Assembly: GCF_029227915.1 (NCBI RefSeq) | Contig: NC_079882.1 | Coordinates: 2,728,001-2,792,000, forward strand | Origin: Hydractinia symbiolongicarpus | Taxonomy: Eukaryota > Cnidaria > Hydrozoa > Anthoathecata > Hydractiniidae | Length of the DNA: 64,000 nt | Direction of reading: 5' to 3' | In this document: positions 37,105 through 49,683 of the stretch, in pieces | How the letters are laid out: every line of letters begins with the position of its first letter | Position numbering within the stretch: the stretch's first letter is position 1 | Position numbers and translations under genes: made by a program | Notes under the pieces: model-generated | The model's input: only the letters and a program-made list of their open reading frames with translations | Database searches by the model: none | What the model was told of the DNA's origin: nothing

Positions 37105-38074
37105 GGTTGTTTTGCATATTTTAATTCAAGCACACTAATCCCTTTTTAATTCTTTTTTTTTATAAATAGAAATTCCTTTTTTAAGGGGCTGTTTATTTGC
37201 AAACAAAGTTTGCAGGGGCATCCTCATTCCCAGGTTATCTTTCACTTTTCTCATTGGGTTGTATATTTGCGTGACCAACCGTGTAGGGGTTAAAGCTCTG
37301 TTCACATTTGCCGCTATCGAACGAAAAAAACACAGAAACAAAACGAAAAAGAAAGCCTGGGTTCACATGTTATTATAAATGTGTGCTTTTCCACGACAAA
37401 GATTGTGTTTGTTGTTATTACCTTTACGTTTATCTGGAAACAAACAAAATTGTTCCCAATATAAATAAAGGATTTGGCTGCAAATTATTTAATAATCCAG
37501 AAAAATCAACTTACACAGGAAGAACAAATTTCTTAGTTACTTTATAAGTTTCCTTAGGCACAGAAACGTTTTAACTGACCTAACATTTGACGGGTACCTT
37601 TAGATAAAATCCATCGTTCAAAGGATCGTAAATTTTAGTTGATCTCGTTGAGTTTTTGAACGGAAAAATTAAAAAGATGTTTTTTCGTTGCCTATCGTTC
37701 GTTTTTGGTAAAATTAACCATGTTAGTTCTCGTCTGGAAAATTTCCCTCGAATTCTCATTTTAGTCCCCTGCCAACTCAACGTTACTAACAACAAAGCTC
37801 TGCACTGGAAGAAACCAGTTAAAAGAAAATCGAAAACAGCCTTATCACCGGGCCAATTTCCTTTTTGTCTGGCGCTGTGCTTTTTTAGCAATTCCATGGT
37901 AATTAATTTTCATGGTAAAATGCGTAAGTATCATGCTAAGTCCAAGCTTACCTCCAGGGCTCCCTTATGCCTATGATATGCTATTGAGACGGCTAAATAA
38001 AATTTCAGAGCTGTCCCAAGGATGAAAATAGACGTAAAAGAACCCTGAGGGCTAGATTCGGTTAATTCAAAAAG

Positions 38075-38151
38075 CATTCTCGTTCCTAGAGCTCTTTGAG
38101 ATTAAAACCTTAAACTTAAGTTTATCTTAAAGAGCTCTGGGGTCGAGAATG
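38075..38151. mobile_element. Hairpin MITE, 77 bp
   Basis: The left arm CATTCTCGTTCCTAGAGCTC pairs with the right arm, whose reverse complement is CATTCTCGACCCCAGAGCTC. The arms are about 30 bp with a few mismatches around a short loop. Arm sequences are shared with 37038-37104. Confidence 0.78.
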
Positions 38152-39507
38152 GTCAAAAAGATAAAAACAGCAAGGCTAGTGAGCACTGAGAGAAGAGCGT
38201 TGTAAACAAACTAACAGGCCCGGTTTTCTAATCTCACATTTAGTAACTGAAGGTCAATAGCCAATTCAGCAAATATGCTACTTTTGTTGTTTGTTGTTTA
38301 TCCTAGACGTACTAAACCACGACGAGAAAGCCGGTGTTTATATACCGATTTTTTGCCTTTTTTTAATTTTTAGTCTTTCATAGGTTATTATAAAACACAA
38401 AAATAAGCATCCTATATCTTTATAGGAGTATACTTTATAACAATGAGGCTGAGATTTCAGGTAAAATTTTTTAGTCTATTGTTAAGAACAACACTCCTTT
38501 TATGAACTCAAATATGAGAACTTGTTGGGAGAATTTTCAAGCTCTTTTTAAAAGACAAAGGTATTTTTACATAAAAAAAGGGGAAGATTTAAGGACATTT
38601 TCAGGTAACGCCAAGAGTGAAGAACAAATTATTTCTACACTCAAGTAGGATTTTAAAAATAAAAAAAGGTTACAAGCTATATAATTTTGTAAAAGGAAAT
38701 TCGAGATTTGGTGAGAAAGTTGTTAAAAACTCTACTTTTGCAGTGAGGAGACATTTCAAATTTGAGCCGTGTAAGCCAGAATAAGAACACTGACCAGCAT
38801 GGTTAGAGTTTTGATATTCTAAAAAGAGTATAAAAGATTTTGGGGATATCTCAAAAAGCACGGAAACAGATATACAGCAAAAGACCTTAAATTACAACTA
38901 AAAAGCATCACATGAAAGCACATGTTATTTTTCCCAGATACTCTCATTTCTATTTACAAAACAGCGGAAATATTAATTGGTAAAATATAATTCGGTGTAG
39001 AATATACATTAATCCCAACGAAGGAGAATTATTTAAAATTATGTTATAATTAAGCTCTATGGTGGAGATGATTTTTCTTCTGTTTTGAAACAAAACAACT
39101 TTTAAAACTTGGTGTTACCGTAAGTTAAATTGCAATAAAAAAGAAAATAGACAAGCAAACAAAGGTTATTGTACAAAAACTTTTGATCAAACGTTCCATT
39201 CGTGCGTGACAAATATATTATAAGAAACAGAAAAAAAATAACAAAGAACTGATATTAGAGGATAGCCTCTACTGTATGCTTTTTCTTATCTAAATCCTCC
39301 ACTCTTCTAAATGAAGATTCACAATGCAAATATATAATCATACTTTTGGAAATATATAAAAAAAATTATCCATTTATATATGTTCAAAATCGTTCTCATG
39401 GACCTGCAGTACGATACCGCAGCAACAACATTTCACTCGATCATCTTCTTTTCCTTATAATAAAAAGTATCTATATTTTGTTTTACTGGATAATATAAAT
39501 ACACGCT

Positions 39508-42500
39508 TTATAGAATTGTGCACTTGGATTTTTTCTTTTTCTTCACTGGCTGATCAATAACTTCATTAGAACGCCTAAAATACAAAAAAACATAAGTGAT
39601 ATTGAAAAGCCCTTGCAAACCCAACGATTGTCGCAAGTTTTTTATAAGATACCCGGTCTTAAGTGTCAAATCTTACAAGAAAAAACATTTTTGACAGAAA
39701 AATGTATACGTCTGTTAAAATAGGCATATTTAAGGTGGGGATGAAAATTACTTGCTTTTAACTTTATTTTTAATATTTTACAGAAAACTAAAGTATTAGC
39801 AGGCAATTAATAGAAAAATTCTTCTTTCCTTATCTCTAAAGTTTCTTATACGGAAATTGCACACCGAAATTGTCATTTATTTTCCGAACCCAAATTTCCG
39901 AAATTTCGTACTTCGGTTTGGTAATCTGCTACTAATAAACAGTTTTCTTATAAAAAAAAAAAATGTAGCACATGGCACATTTTTTTTATTTCTTGCTCAA
40001 TATACAATAAAACTTGTGTAGAAACATGACAATTTTTGACTTGCTTTTTCTTACGCCAATGTTTAAACAATATTATAGTATACGTGTCAAGCCTGAAATC
40101 AACACTAACGATATGTAAGTGGCAAATATCAAAAATTTTGTATTGCAAACATCATTAAAAAAAAGCGGTTTTATTGAAATTTGATTTGTAAGATATTAAA
40201 ACCAGAACAACGAAAGAACAAGTTATATATGCACCATACCTAATAGCTCGAACTAAATCGTGAAACGCTGCGTCGACGTTAATTCGCTGTTTAGCACTAG
40301 ACTCCAGGTAAGGAATCTAAAAATAAAATAAATTTAATTAAAAGATGATCAGAATTCAAATGGATTGCTCAGTTGTTGTATTTAAGGCTGCAAGTGATTG
40401 TAACATGAAGGATTGTATGAAAAACAATTGTATTACGTACAAATCAATCACTTAGATAGCAAATACATCGTTTTTAAAAATATACTGACTTTATCAGACT
40501 TTTAAGTTAGCAGGGACACTAAAATCTCTGCAGGAAGGCCCATCTCATTCACCTTTAAAATAACTAACAATATATTAACAACTCTTCCAAAGTAACTATT
40601 TTGTTTAACAAAATACGATTATGGCGAGCCAAACAGCAATCGGTTATGAATAGAGTCACTCTCTGTATTTTAACTGAACAAAATGATTCCTTGTAATGCA
40701 AACAGAAGCGGAAAAGGAAAAGCGAGGAATTTAGATTGCATAAAATTTAGAAACGATTTTAATATAATTAATTTTAATTGTTTGTTTACCAACATTATGT
40801 AAAATATTTATTAACTTATCTCAGGTTTGTTTAAGTTTACTTTTATGGTTAACAATAATTAAATTAAAATATTTTTTATTAAAAGTTATTTAACCTTGAC
40901 AAAACCAGAATCTTTTAGCTGGTGCAGCACCATGAAAAGGTTAGACATGAAACTTGGCAAGGTTGTTGAATTTATTATTGCAAACTCATTACACGTGAAA
41001 AACAATATATTAAATTTTCTAATTGGAATCAGAAATAAAAGTCATTTTTTAATAATAGACACTTATTGAATGACTTTCTTTTGTGTCAGCAACAAAAAAG
41101 AGAAAAGCACTGAGTTTTTAAGACGGGTTTTTTAACAAAAATTGCTGATTTGATCCATGACCATAAATGAAAAAATTTTTATTTTATTTATCACCTCAAA
41201 TTATTTTTTTTTAGATGCCACTCTCAAGTTAAAAAAAAGACATAAATTTATATCACCAAAAAGCGTGTGTAAAAAAATCTACACAACACAAATAATTGCA
41301 ATACATTAACGTACCTTTAGTTTTCTACCTAATTCTTGTGCTTCTGCAGTTGAAACAGTTCGCTCATTCTCTAAATCTGACTTGTTACCCACTAGAATCA
41401 TCGGGAATTCATCTCTAAAATTAAAAAAAATATACAGATTTTCTATAAATAAATTTAGAATTGCAAAAAATGTGATTTTAAATAAATATAAGTCAAAATT
41501 GTTTTTCTTTCACCTAAACAAGCATATATATTCTTGGTGAATGCAAGAGTTTGCAAGTGCCTCACACCTTAAGATTTAATGGAGAAGGAAATTTACGACT
41601 TTTGTAAGTAAACAATTTAAATTATTTATTTTAAAAGAAAATAAGTAACCTTAACAGGTTTTGTTAACATTCATTTTGCAAGTCATTAGAAGTGTTTTTG
41701 AACACCCCTAATGACTAGGAGAATGTTTGAGTTATTGCAGGTTTGACTTATTGATTTTTAATCAGAAAGTATTTAAAGTTGAAGGGGCATTTGAAAACAC
41801 GTTGTTCAGAGGATGGCCAATGGTGGTGTCTGAAGAAAAAAATTCTAAATTCTATGATCCGAGAAACAGCTCTCCCAAAACTAATTCTTAACATCAATCG
41901 AAGATTTTAATGATTAAATTCAAATTATTCCATTGTTGCAAGCTTCGAAAAATAAAAAATAGAAATCCATATACAATAAATGATCTTTGACTAACTTTGT
42001 AGGCAGGTTTTAAGAAACGAATACATCAGCTAGGTAACAGAGAAAAGTTAAAAGTCATTAGGAAAATAGATGCCTGATTGAGAAACCCAATTGCAAATTG
42101 TCTGTCCCACAAACAAAATAAATACCATGGCTAACACCTTGACTTTATTTTCATTATTTATTAATATATTTTATATGTATTTTTACGATAATATTTAAAA
42201 ATAAAAAATATTTTCCACCCTAAACTCATTATACCTAAACATAGAAAAAATAACTTACTTATCCTTCACTCGTAGGATTTGTGTGTGAAATCTTGGGATT
42301 TCATCAAAGCTAAATTCAATAAGCATAGTGAGTAACTAGAAATTTTTATCTTGGATACATAATGGGTACAGTAACTTAGGCTAGCAGTATGCCCAAAATT
42401 ATATACTACTGTAATACTATTTGTTACTGGCATTTCAAATGTCAAAAATACAGTTACAAACTAACAGTAATCTTTACAAACTTTATAAAAAATGGTTAAA

Positions 42501-45500
42501 TGGTAAATAAATCATTTGTTTATTCCCATTAAAAAATACTATACTATATTATCCATAAAAACAAATACAAACCTGGAACTATCTGTTACTGAAAACACTA
42601 ATAAAAATCCTTCCCCAGTTCTCATATACTGTTCTCTCATTGCACTAAATTCCTAAAAAGCAATATTTTTATATAATTATCTTAGTAAAATCTGATTATT
42701 CAATATATTGTTAATGTATATCATATAACAAGCTAGCAAAACAATAATGCTACAGAAAATAAAAAAAGAATAAATATAGCATAAGGGAAATACCTCTTGA
42801 CCAGCAGTATCCAAAACTAAAAATAAAAAGCATGTTAGTTAAAAACAAATACTAGAAATAAATACAATTAAACATAAATACATTTCTCCAGCATACAATC
42901 TAGTTAAGCTAATTATATCAAGTAATTAAAAATTAACCCTGTAACCTTTACACATTTGCAGCTACATAAATCAGAATTAATAAAAAGATTTTGTATGGTT
43001 GTAATGTAATGTTGTTATTAATAGTTTCTGATTTCACATTCAGGAATACAGTATAAAAGAGCAATACACAAAGTAATGAAATGCCATAAAACACAGTTTT
43101 GCTAAAATATATAAAGGAAGTGAAATTTAGGCAAAGTGAAATTCCACGCAACTGTTTACATGACATTTCGCTACTAGTTGAAGTTAATTTTGGGAAGGGG
43201 TTAGGCTTTAAAGGATCAAATATTTTGTATTTATTCAATCATGCACACATTTTTTTATGCCTAAAACAATAAAAACCCATGCATATAAACAGTCCTGAGA
43301 AACACACCGTGGATGAAAGTGACTGAAATCAGATTGAGTTTACTTTGGGTATCATGCAAATTGCCCCTTAAGTTTTTGTCAAAGTTTTGAATGCAGGACA
43401 TTTACGCAAGCATTACAAATATTTGGTATTATTAAGTCACCCCACTAACCTTATTTTTTATCAGACTTTTTGATTTACATGGACGGCACTTGAAACACCA
43501 GACTTTGTTTTTTGATGGCCCAATATAACTGAAGTGTATGTTTTTTAATTTTACAAATTAATATTAAAATGTTATTTTTTTAATTTTACACACAGAACTA
43601 TGTTTGCAGGCCATTATTTTGACAATAAATTTTTGATAGTCAAATACATAATGGGATGTAATTGAACTCCTGGATTTATTTGCTTGATATGCTCAAGTAG
43701 GGATGCAATTTCCCTGCATTGATACGAACATTTGACTTAGCATAGCCAGCTACATACAAATAAGGTAGACGTTGCAAATATCTGGTGTTAGATTCGTTAG
43801 AGTCAATTGATCCCTAAAAATATGGTCGGTCATACAAAAAACTCAAAAGTATGTAAAAAATTATATCCAAAGATCAAAGCATATCATTAAACTCAAATAT
43901 TCAATGATAACATGCACATCTTAGTTAAATGGAGTTTTTAGACTTTGTTTTAAACTACTTCCCAGGACACTTGGCACTCAGAACCTGAATGTTTAAAATT
44001 GCAAAAAATTTGCAACTCGTTATTTGTGTCTGCCAAAAGTCAAAAGATGTGGATTTTTTTTCTTTTCCAAAATTTTCTATAGCGTAAATTAGAATATCAT
44101 AGGTCAAGTTAGGCTAGGAATCCTTCACCTACTTTGGGAATACCCAATTAGTTTCAATGTCCTCTAATTTGTCTCAACTGATACTAGGTTAGGGTTTGTT
44201 GACAATTGGGTTTTGTTTGTATTTTTTGTCAATTTTTGTAATTCTGTTTTCTCCCCTCTGCAATAAAAATAATAGTTAGGCTCAGCCTCCAAACCAAGGA
44301 TTCCATGTTCCAGGGATGCTTGTTTTGTCATAATTTCAAGTGATACTTGAACTATAATATACCAGTTCAAACCAAGCGTTGTTGTTACGTGTTTTAGTTT
44401 CTGTATTTGGAATGCACGGCCACCATTGATTGCAATACATAATCGGCGTATATTTGCAATACAACGAATTCCGTGGGTCAATGTTTTTCAAGCTCAATGT
44501 TTTGGTTGATTACTTTTCACAATTACAATGATGTGGAGACTAGGTGAAGTGAGGTCCTTTTTTGTCTGTTTCTTCGCACGAAGGGATCATTACACGGCTG
44601 TTTCGCTATGGTCAAACCAAAAATTAAACAAAATTAAGATGGCTTCCACAATTTTTTTGGAAATTTTGTATTTTTATCATTTTTTAAATTATTGAAACTT
44701 TTTTTGTGTTGTTTTAATTTTACTGAATTAAAAAGTATTAAAACGATCTACTTTTCCCCTTTTTAAATATATAAATATGTTATACATGTGTGTTATAAAT
44801 TTCGAGTTATTTCGTCAAACAAAACACACAAAACTAAAAAAAAACATTATTTTTGGCGAAAGTATACCATCTTTCCAACCTTGTGCCAACGTCGCGCTAC
44901 TAGCTATGGACTTGAAAATTGGTATGGGGGGCCTGGAAACATGGTTCTATTGGTCGGTACCGTGCACTGTTCGTCTCGCAAACTATAAACTACTTAAATT
45001 TTAAGTTAAAGTCTTCTTTAGGCGCTAAAAAAGAGGAGAAAAAGTTGCCAAAGTGGTGCACGGCGATTTGATGTAGTGTGATCCCTTTTCTGTCTAATTA
45101 AATAATTATCTAAACTTCTAAGCAAGTCACAGTGATGGCGTTTAATGTTTTGGTAGGTATGTTTTTTCCCAGCAAAATTACAGCAACCCGGTGTTTACTT
45201 TTGACTTGATTGCTCGACCCAGGAATCCTAATCCGAAACCGGGATTTTTTGAAAATGTTGGAATAAGCGAGACAACGGTGTCTTAGCAATTTTGAAGCTA
45301 GCTAAAGTTTGGCAGAGCACGAGGTAAGGGAAAAACAGTAAACTACTTTATTTTGCAGGGATTTTAATATTATTTTTTTGCTATAAGATCACCTTTGGTT
45401 TTAAGAAATTGTTTTATAGCTTGTAAAACTTCTTTTTTCTTCTGTTTTGTATTTTTCTGTAAAGAGTAGCTATTTTTTGGTCCTACAGTTTTGCATTTTG

Positions 45501-47253
45501 CATCGTGTTTTGTATTTAAGTCACTTAATACTTCTTTTTTATATTTAGTTAAGACTTTGGTGGGCTTTTTCAAGATAAAATTGTTGAAATCAAAGATGTT
45601 TATGGCTAGCTAGCTAATCTTGGCTTTATCACAAGATTGGGTGCTATTTTATACAATTTATAAAGAAACACAACATGATTGCTTTGTACATATTTAATGT
45701 ATATAATAAACTATTTATGCACAACTTGAGTTATTTTCTACTAGCATGATAAACTAGAATGTTGAAACTGTCGACTCTGAATGACGTTTTATTTAATGTA
45801 TGATGTCACATATTTGGCCTGAAAACCCTTAGGACCAAAAGTGACCCTTTGGACAATTTCGGACAGATAAATATTACATCTACATCATCTTTAATGGCCT
45901 CAGAATCCAAAGTAATGTTTTTTATTCAGTTAATAAACGAATTTTAAGCATACATTCAGGCTCTAAAGGTCGTTTTTCAAATAATTTTTCCCATTTGGCC
46001 CAAAAATAACCCTTTGGACAATTTCGGACAGACTAATCTGTCATCTACATCATCTTTAATGGCCTTAGAATCCAAAGTAATGTTTTTTATTCAGTTAATA
46101 AACAAACTTTAAGCATACATTGAGGCTCTAAAGGCCGTTTTTCACATAGGTCTCACATTTGGCCCAAAAATAACCCTTTGGACAATTTCGGACAGTAATA
46201 AAATAAATTAATTTTTATTCCAGATATTTAACCTAACCTTTGGACCATAAAAAACATGTTTCCTTAACTTTATTCTAGAGATATTGTGGAAGACATTGAT
46301 CTAAATGATAATTTTTAAGTCATTTTTAGACATTTTGGCCTAAATATACCAATTTCGGACAGGTGTCCAAAAATTTTTTTCTTTTAATAATATGGACAAT
46401 TTATCCAAGATTATTATTCTTTTTACAGAATATAAAAATTTTATTTCGTTCTTGAGATATCCTGTTTTGACTGAGAGGGTAATTCGAATTATTTTTTCGT
46501 AACATTTTTGTCCGCTTCGAAACAGCTGTGATTATGACTTTATTTATTATAAATATATGTCATTCAGAAGTTATCAATCTACACTCCATAATAGTTTAAA
46601 GCCTCAAAAATGTATCCATAGAAAGAAATGGGCTGAAAAAGACCTTTTTTCAACAAACTTCCTTTTTAAAGCCAGCAGGGCTTACCGGGAAAAATATAAA
46701 CATTCAAAAAGGTCTAGCTATATATTGACCAAAGTGGATGCAAGTTTGTAAGACTGTAAAACTTCTAATACTGTTTAATCTATGAAGATACAGAAAACTA
46801 CCTCCAAATTAGGAAACATGAGCAAAAACGGCAATATTTCTGGTACAGGGAATTTGATCCTTGGATCACAGCATGATTCCTGATTTGTAGGTTGAGTTTT
46901 ATTTCTCATCTCTATTTCTTCTATCTTAAAGGGAATCTGCTTTACCCCTTTCCCTAACAACCAATTTGGCATTAGCAGAGTCAAAACCTATTAATTAATG
47001 GTGTCTTACAACTGTGCAGTTATATATATTAAACATTTCAATATTCCTTAATATAACTTAAGTGAAACTTACTGTCTAAATGTGCAACCCGATCATCTAT
47101 TACACATTGTTTTCTATAGGAATCTTCGATCGTAGGATCATAATCTTGAACGAAATGTGATTGAATAAACTGGATTGTCAAGGCACTTTTTCCAACACCA
47201 CCCCCTCCAACTACAACCAGTTTGTATTGTCTATCTAATTCGCCTCCAGCCAT
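39508..47253 (-). CDS. RRAS: R-Ras-type small GTPase, complete, 192 aa
   Basis: Seven exons on the minus strand: 47253-47073, 42816-42794 (a 23-nt microexon), 42652-42573, 42309-42259, 41414-41315, 40316-40240 and 39574-39508. All are in frame with GT/AG ends. An in-frame TAA lies two codons before the ATG. Motifs in order are P-loop GGGGVGKS (residues 16-23), switch [16 protein letters not shown] (63-68, catalytic Gln67), NKSD and SAK. The tail is polybasic (KKKKKSK) and ends in a CAAX box, [21 protein letters not shown] and ILRVKDKDEFPMIL are R-Ras-like, while FHDLVRAIR also recalls M-Ras. The terminal Leu predicts geranylgeranylation and membrane attachment. R-Ras proteins signal to integrin adhesion and PI3K. 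All residues needed for GTP binding and hydrolysis are present. Intron 1 is 4.2 kb and contains a 165-bp tandem repeat. Confidence 0.96.
45817..46206. repeat. 165-bp tandem repeat in R-Ras intron 1
   Basis: The block CCCTTTGGACAATTTCGGAC recurs at 45845, 46010 and 46174, giving a period of about 164-165 bp. It is followed each time by a conserved segment (catctacatcatctttaatg... to ...ttaataaac). There are about 2.3 copies, with a looser echo (AATTTCGGACAG) near 46350. Confidence 0.9.
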
Positions 47254-49683
47254 GTCTTAATAGAGGTTATGTCAAGTCTATCTTTTTATATAATTAATCA
47301 AAATGTCACAGCATTAGACAATAATGTGTGTAAACATTCCTTTTTTTAGCAGTAGAACACTCGTTACATCTAGCGTCGTCCTTGTGTGCCGCACCCCGCG
47401 GAATGGTTTATAAGAACTATGTTCACAATTGTAAGATATCACAACAAACTGATCTACGGTTATCTATAATGGTGGCGGTTATTTAAATCAAACGCTATCC
47501 CCCTGCACATAACAAAACAAAATTATAGGCATTTTGTCTGGGCCTCTCTTTGACATTTACGTCACAAGATCAGAGTTGTTCCCGAAGGTCCGCTGGGCTG
47601 GGACGACGGTTTCGATTTCATTGACTGTTGACTGTTTCTACTGGCATCATACACGCTTTTTCTTTTTTTTCTTTTGTATCTGGTATTTTGTTTGATTTAT
47701 TTTTCCCTTTTGTCTTTGACTCTCATGTCCCACTCGCTTCTGTTGCCATTAGCTAAGTAGAATATTATTAATCATGGACACACTAACAAAATGTACAAAA
47801 TCTCAACAACTTTTTACAAAGTACTTTTTAGGTAAAAAAAAGTGCAATGAGATATTTTTTGTAACAGAAGAGTGTATATATAATCAAAACAAGGTTACTA
47901 GAGGAGAATCTGCATAGATCTAAATGATTATTTAAGTAAAAAATTAATTATCAGTTTTATATTTTTAACTTTTGTGAAAATTTAAGCGTTAGACTGGCCG
48001 TTATAAAAATTATGTCATGTTTGCATTCTGAATCTCTTGCAAAAGTAACTTGGTCAGTTGATTGTTTTTTTCCTGGGATTTTCTGATATTCTTTCGGTCG
48101 GAATGTGGAGGGAAAACACAGACTTTTCATGGTCAAACTCTCATAGAAAAAGTTTTGATTAAACAAGAACTACAAGTATATATTTGAAGTATAGTAAAGC
48201 TAAATTAGCAGAAACTCAAAACTACACAATATGTCTTGTTCGAATTTACCCCGGTTTATGAAGAGCTTACTGCCTGAAGGCTGTGTTATGGCTATCCTAA
48301 CAAATGAGGGCCTGACATTGGTTAAAAATTATCACATATTATTTACCAACCAGGAGAATGCAAAACTAAATTAGTTTTTAGGACCATATATATAAAAGAA
48401 ATGAGCATCCCAATTACTGATCTGGTTTTTTATAACCTAAATAGGTCAGTCAGAGGACCCAAACATAACATATAATACAGTCCAAATATGTAAACTTCTG
48501 CATTCACACAACTTGGATGAATAATTACTTCCATAATCAGGGAAAATTATAAAACAACTTGGAAATATTGCATTCTTGTTGCCATTTTTAAGAAAGCGTT
48601 AACTTCCTCTCCAAAACGTGGATATGAAAAAAATGTAAACATACCTACGTATACAGTTATGAAGCAAACATGATTGTTCAGCGCTTTTGAAGAATTAATT
48701 GATAACACTGTTCTTGTAAATGGTGTTTTTGCTCAAGAGTGCAACTTTTTAAAAATGATTTATAGATCAAAAGAGAAATCCATATAATAATAGCCATCCT
48801 GTTTGTCTGTCTGTTTGCCTGTCTGTTGCATAAACACGCAGTGCTAAGTTATAGCTAGCTACACTGCTATATACTTAGTGCATAGAGGTGAGGACCATCA
48901 GTGTAGAACATTGTGACCTAAATTAATGTGCATTGTAAATAGAAAGCAAAAAGGTTTTTCTCCTGATGTTCCTCTTAAAAAAGATTATCGAAATAACAAT
49001 ATGTTGTATTATTGCACAAAGATTGTACTCATCCCTTACATGTACTATATTTAAGTGTGTTTGTTAATTTGAAAAAACAATGTGGTTCTTAATTGTTAGT
49101 GTTATAATCTCTCTCTCTCTCTCTCTTTCCTAGAACGTTCACATTGAAAATCTATATATTTTCATAAAAACAATGTTACAAAATTGCAAATTTTTTTAAA
49201 AGCTAACTACAGTGTTCTTCTTCCCCATTTCTTCAGCATATTTTTCATCTGCTTAAGCACACTCACCATTATAAATGCAGGTTTTTTAAAATAGCATGGG
49301 CATGTGATTTGAAAAGGTAAAATTTAGTAAAATGTTTTAGCTCTTTTTGGAGATACTAGATCAGAACGAGACTAATAATTAAGAAAAGGTGGGAGGTCCT
49401 TTAAATTTTCAGAAAATGATAAATATCTATGTAAGTGTGTATGTTAATCAATTATTACATACATTTCATAATAAATTTTTGTATAACTGTATTTTCATAG
49501 GTAATTATGACACCTCCAATCCAAAAAGACTCACATGAGGAATTTTATTTTTCTTTCTGATCCATTTTATTATAAATGAACTTGTATTTGTTTCTTAAAT
49601 TCGTCTTATTTGGAATGATCTCATAGGAATGTGTGCCAAAAACCTTAGTTGTTTTATTTTTTATTATACTTACTTTGAATACT
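47254..49683. other. Upstream flank of R-Ras and intergenic sequence
   Basis: The R-Ras promoter and 5' UTR should lie just above 47253. Other contents are a repeat end with GTCTGTCTG runs (about 48785-48833) and a CT microsatellite (about 49111-49128). No ORF here is supported as a gene. Confidence 0.55.

Larger units (their letters stand above)
30246..39507. other. Repeat-rich intergenic region between Dachsous and R-Ras
   Basis: No gene is supported in these 9 kb. Identified contents are a reverse-transcriptase fossil (31075-31720), a TIR element (31837-33161), a full-length SINE (33380-33735), a dispersed repeat copy (34629-34752), a short purine-rich tandem repeat (about 35032-35085), and hairpin MITEs (37038-37104, 38075-38151). 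Weaker MITE-like ends lie near 35790-35825, 35940-35990 and 36690-36775. ORFs of 60-106 codons (for example 37580-37976) overlap on both strands without family resemblance. The Dachsous promoter must lie at the left end and the R-Ras 3' flank at the right end. Confidence 0.6.

Noticed and set aside
37580-37976. Overlapping 105- and 106-codon ORFs on opposite strands
   Set aside because: Both span the same DNA between MITEs with no recognised motifs; chance openness is more likely.
44164-45004. ORFs of 66-105 codons in R-Ras intron 1
   Set aside because: They have no domains and no flanking splice sites that join to the gene.
46557-46751. 64-codon ORF in R-Ras intron 1
   Set aside because: Lies in an intron next to a tandem repeat; no domain and no splice support.
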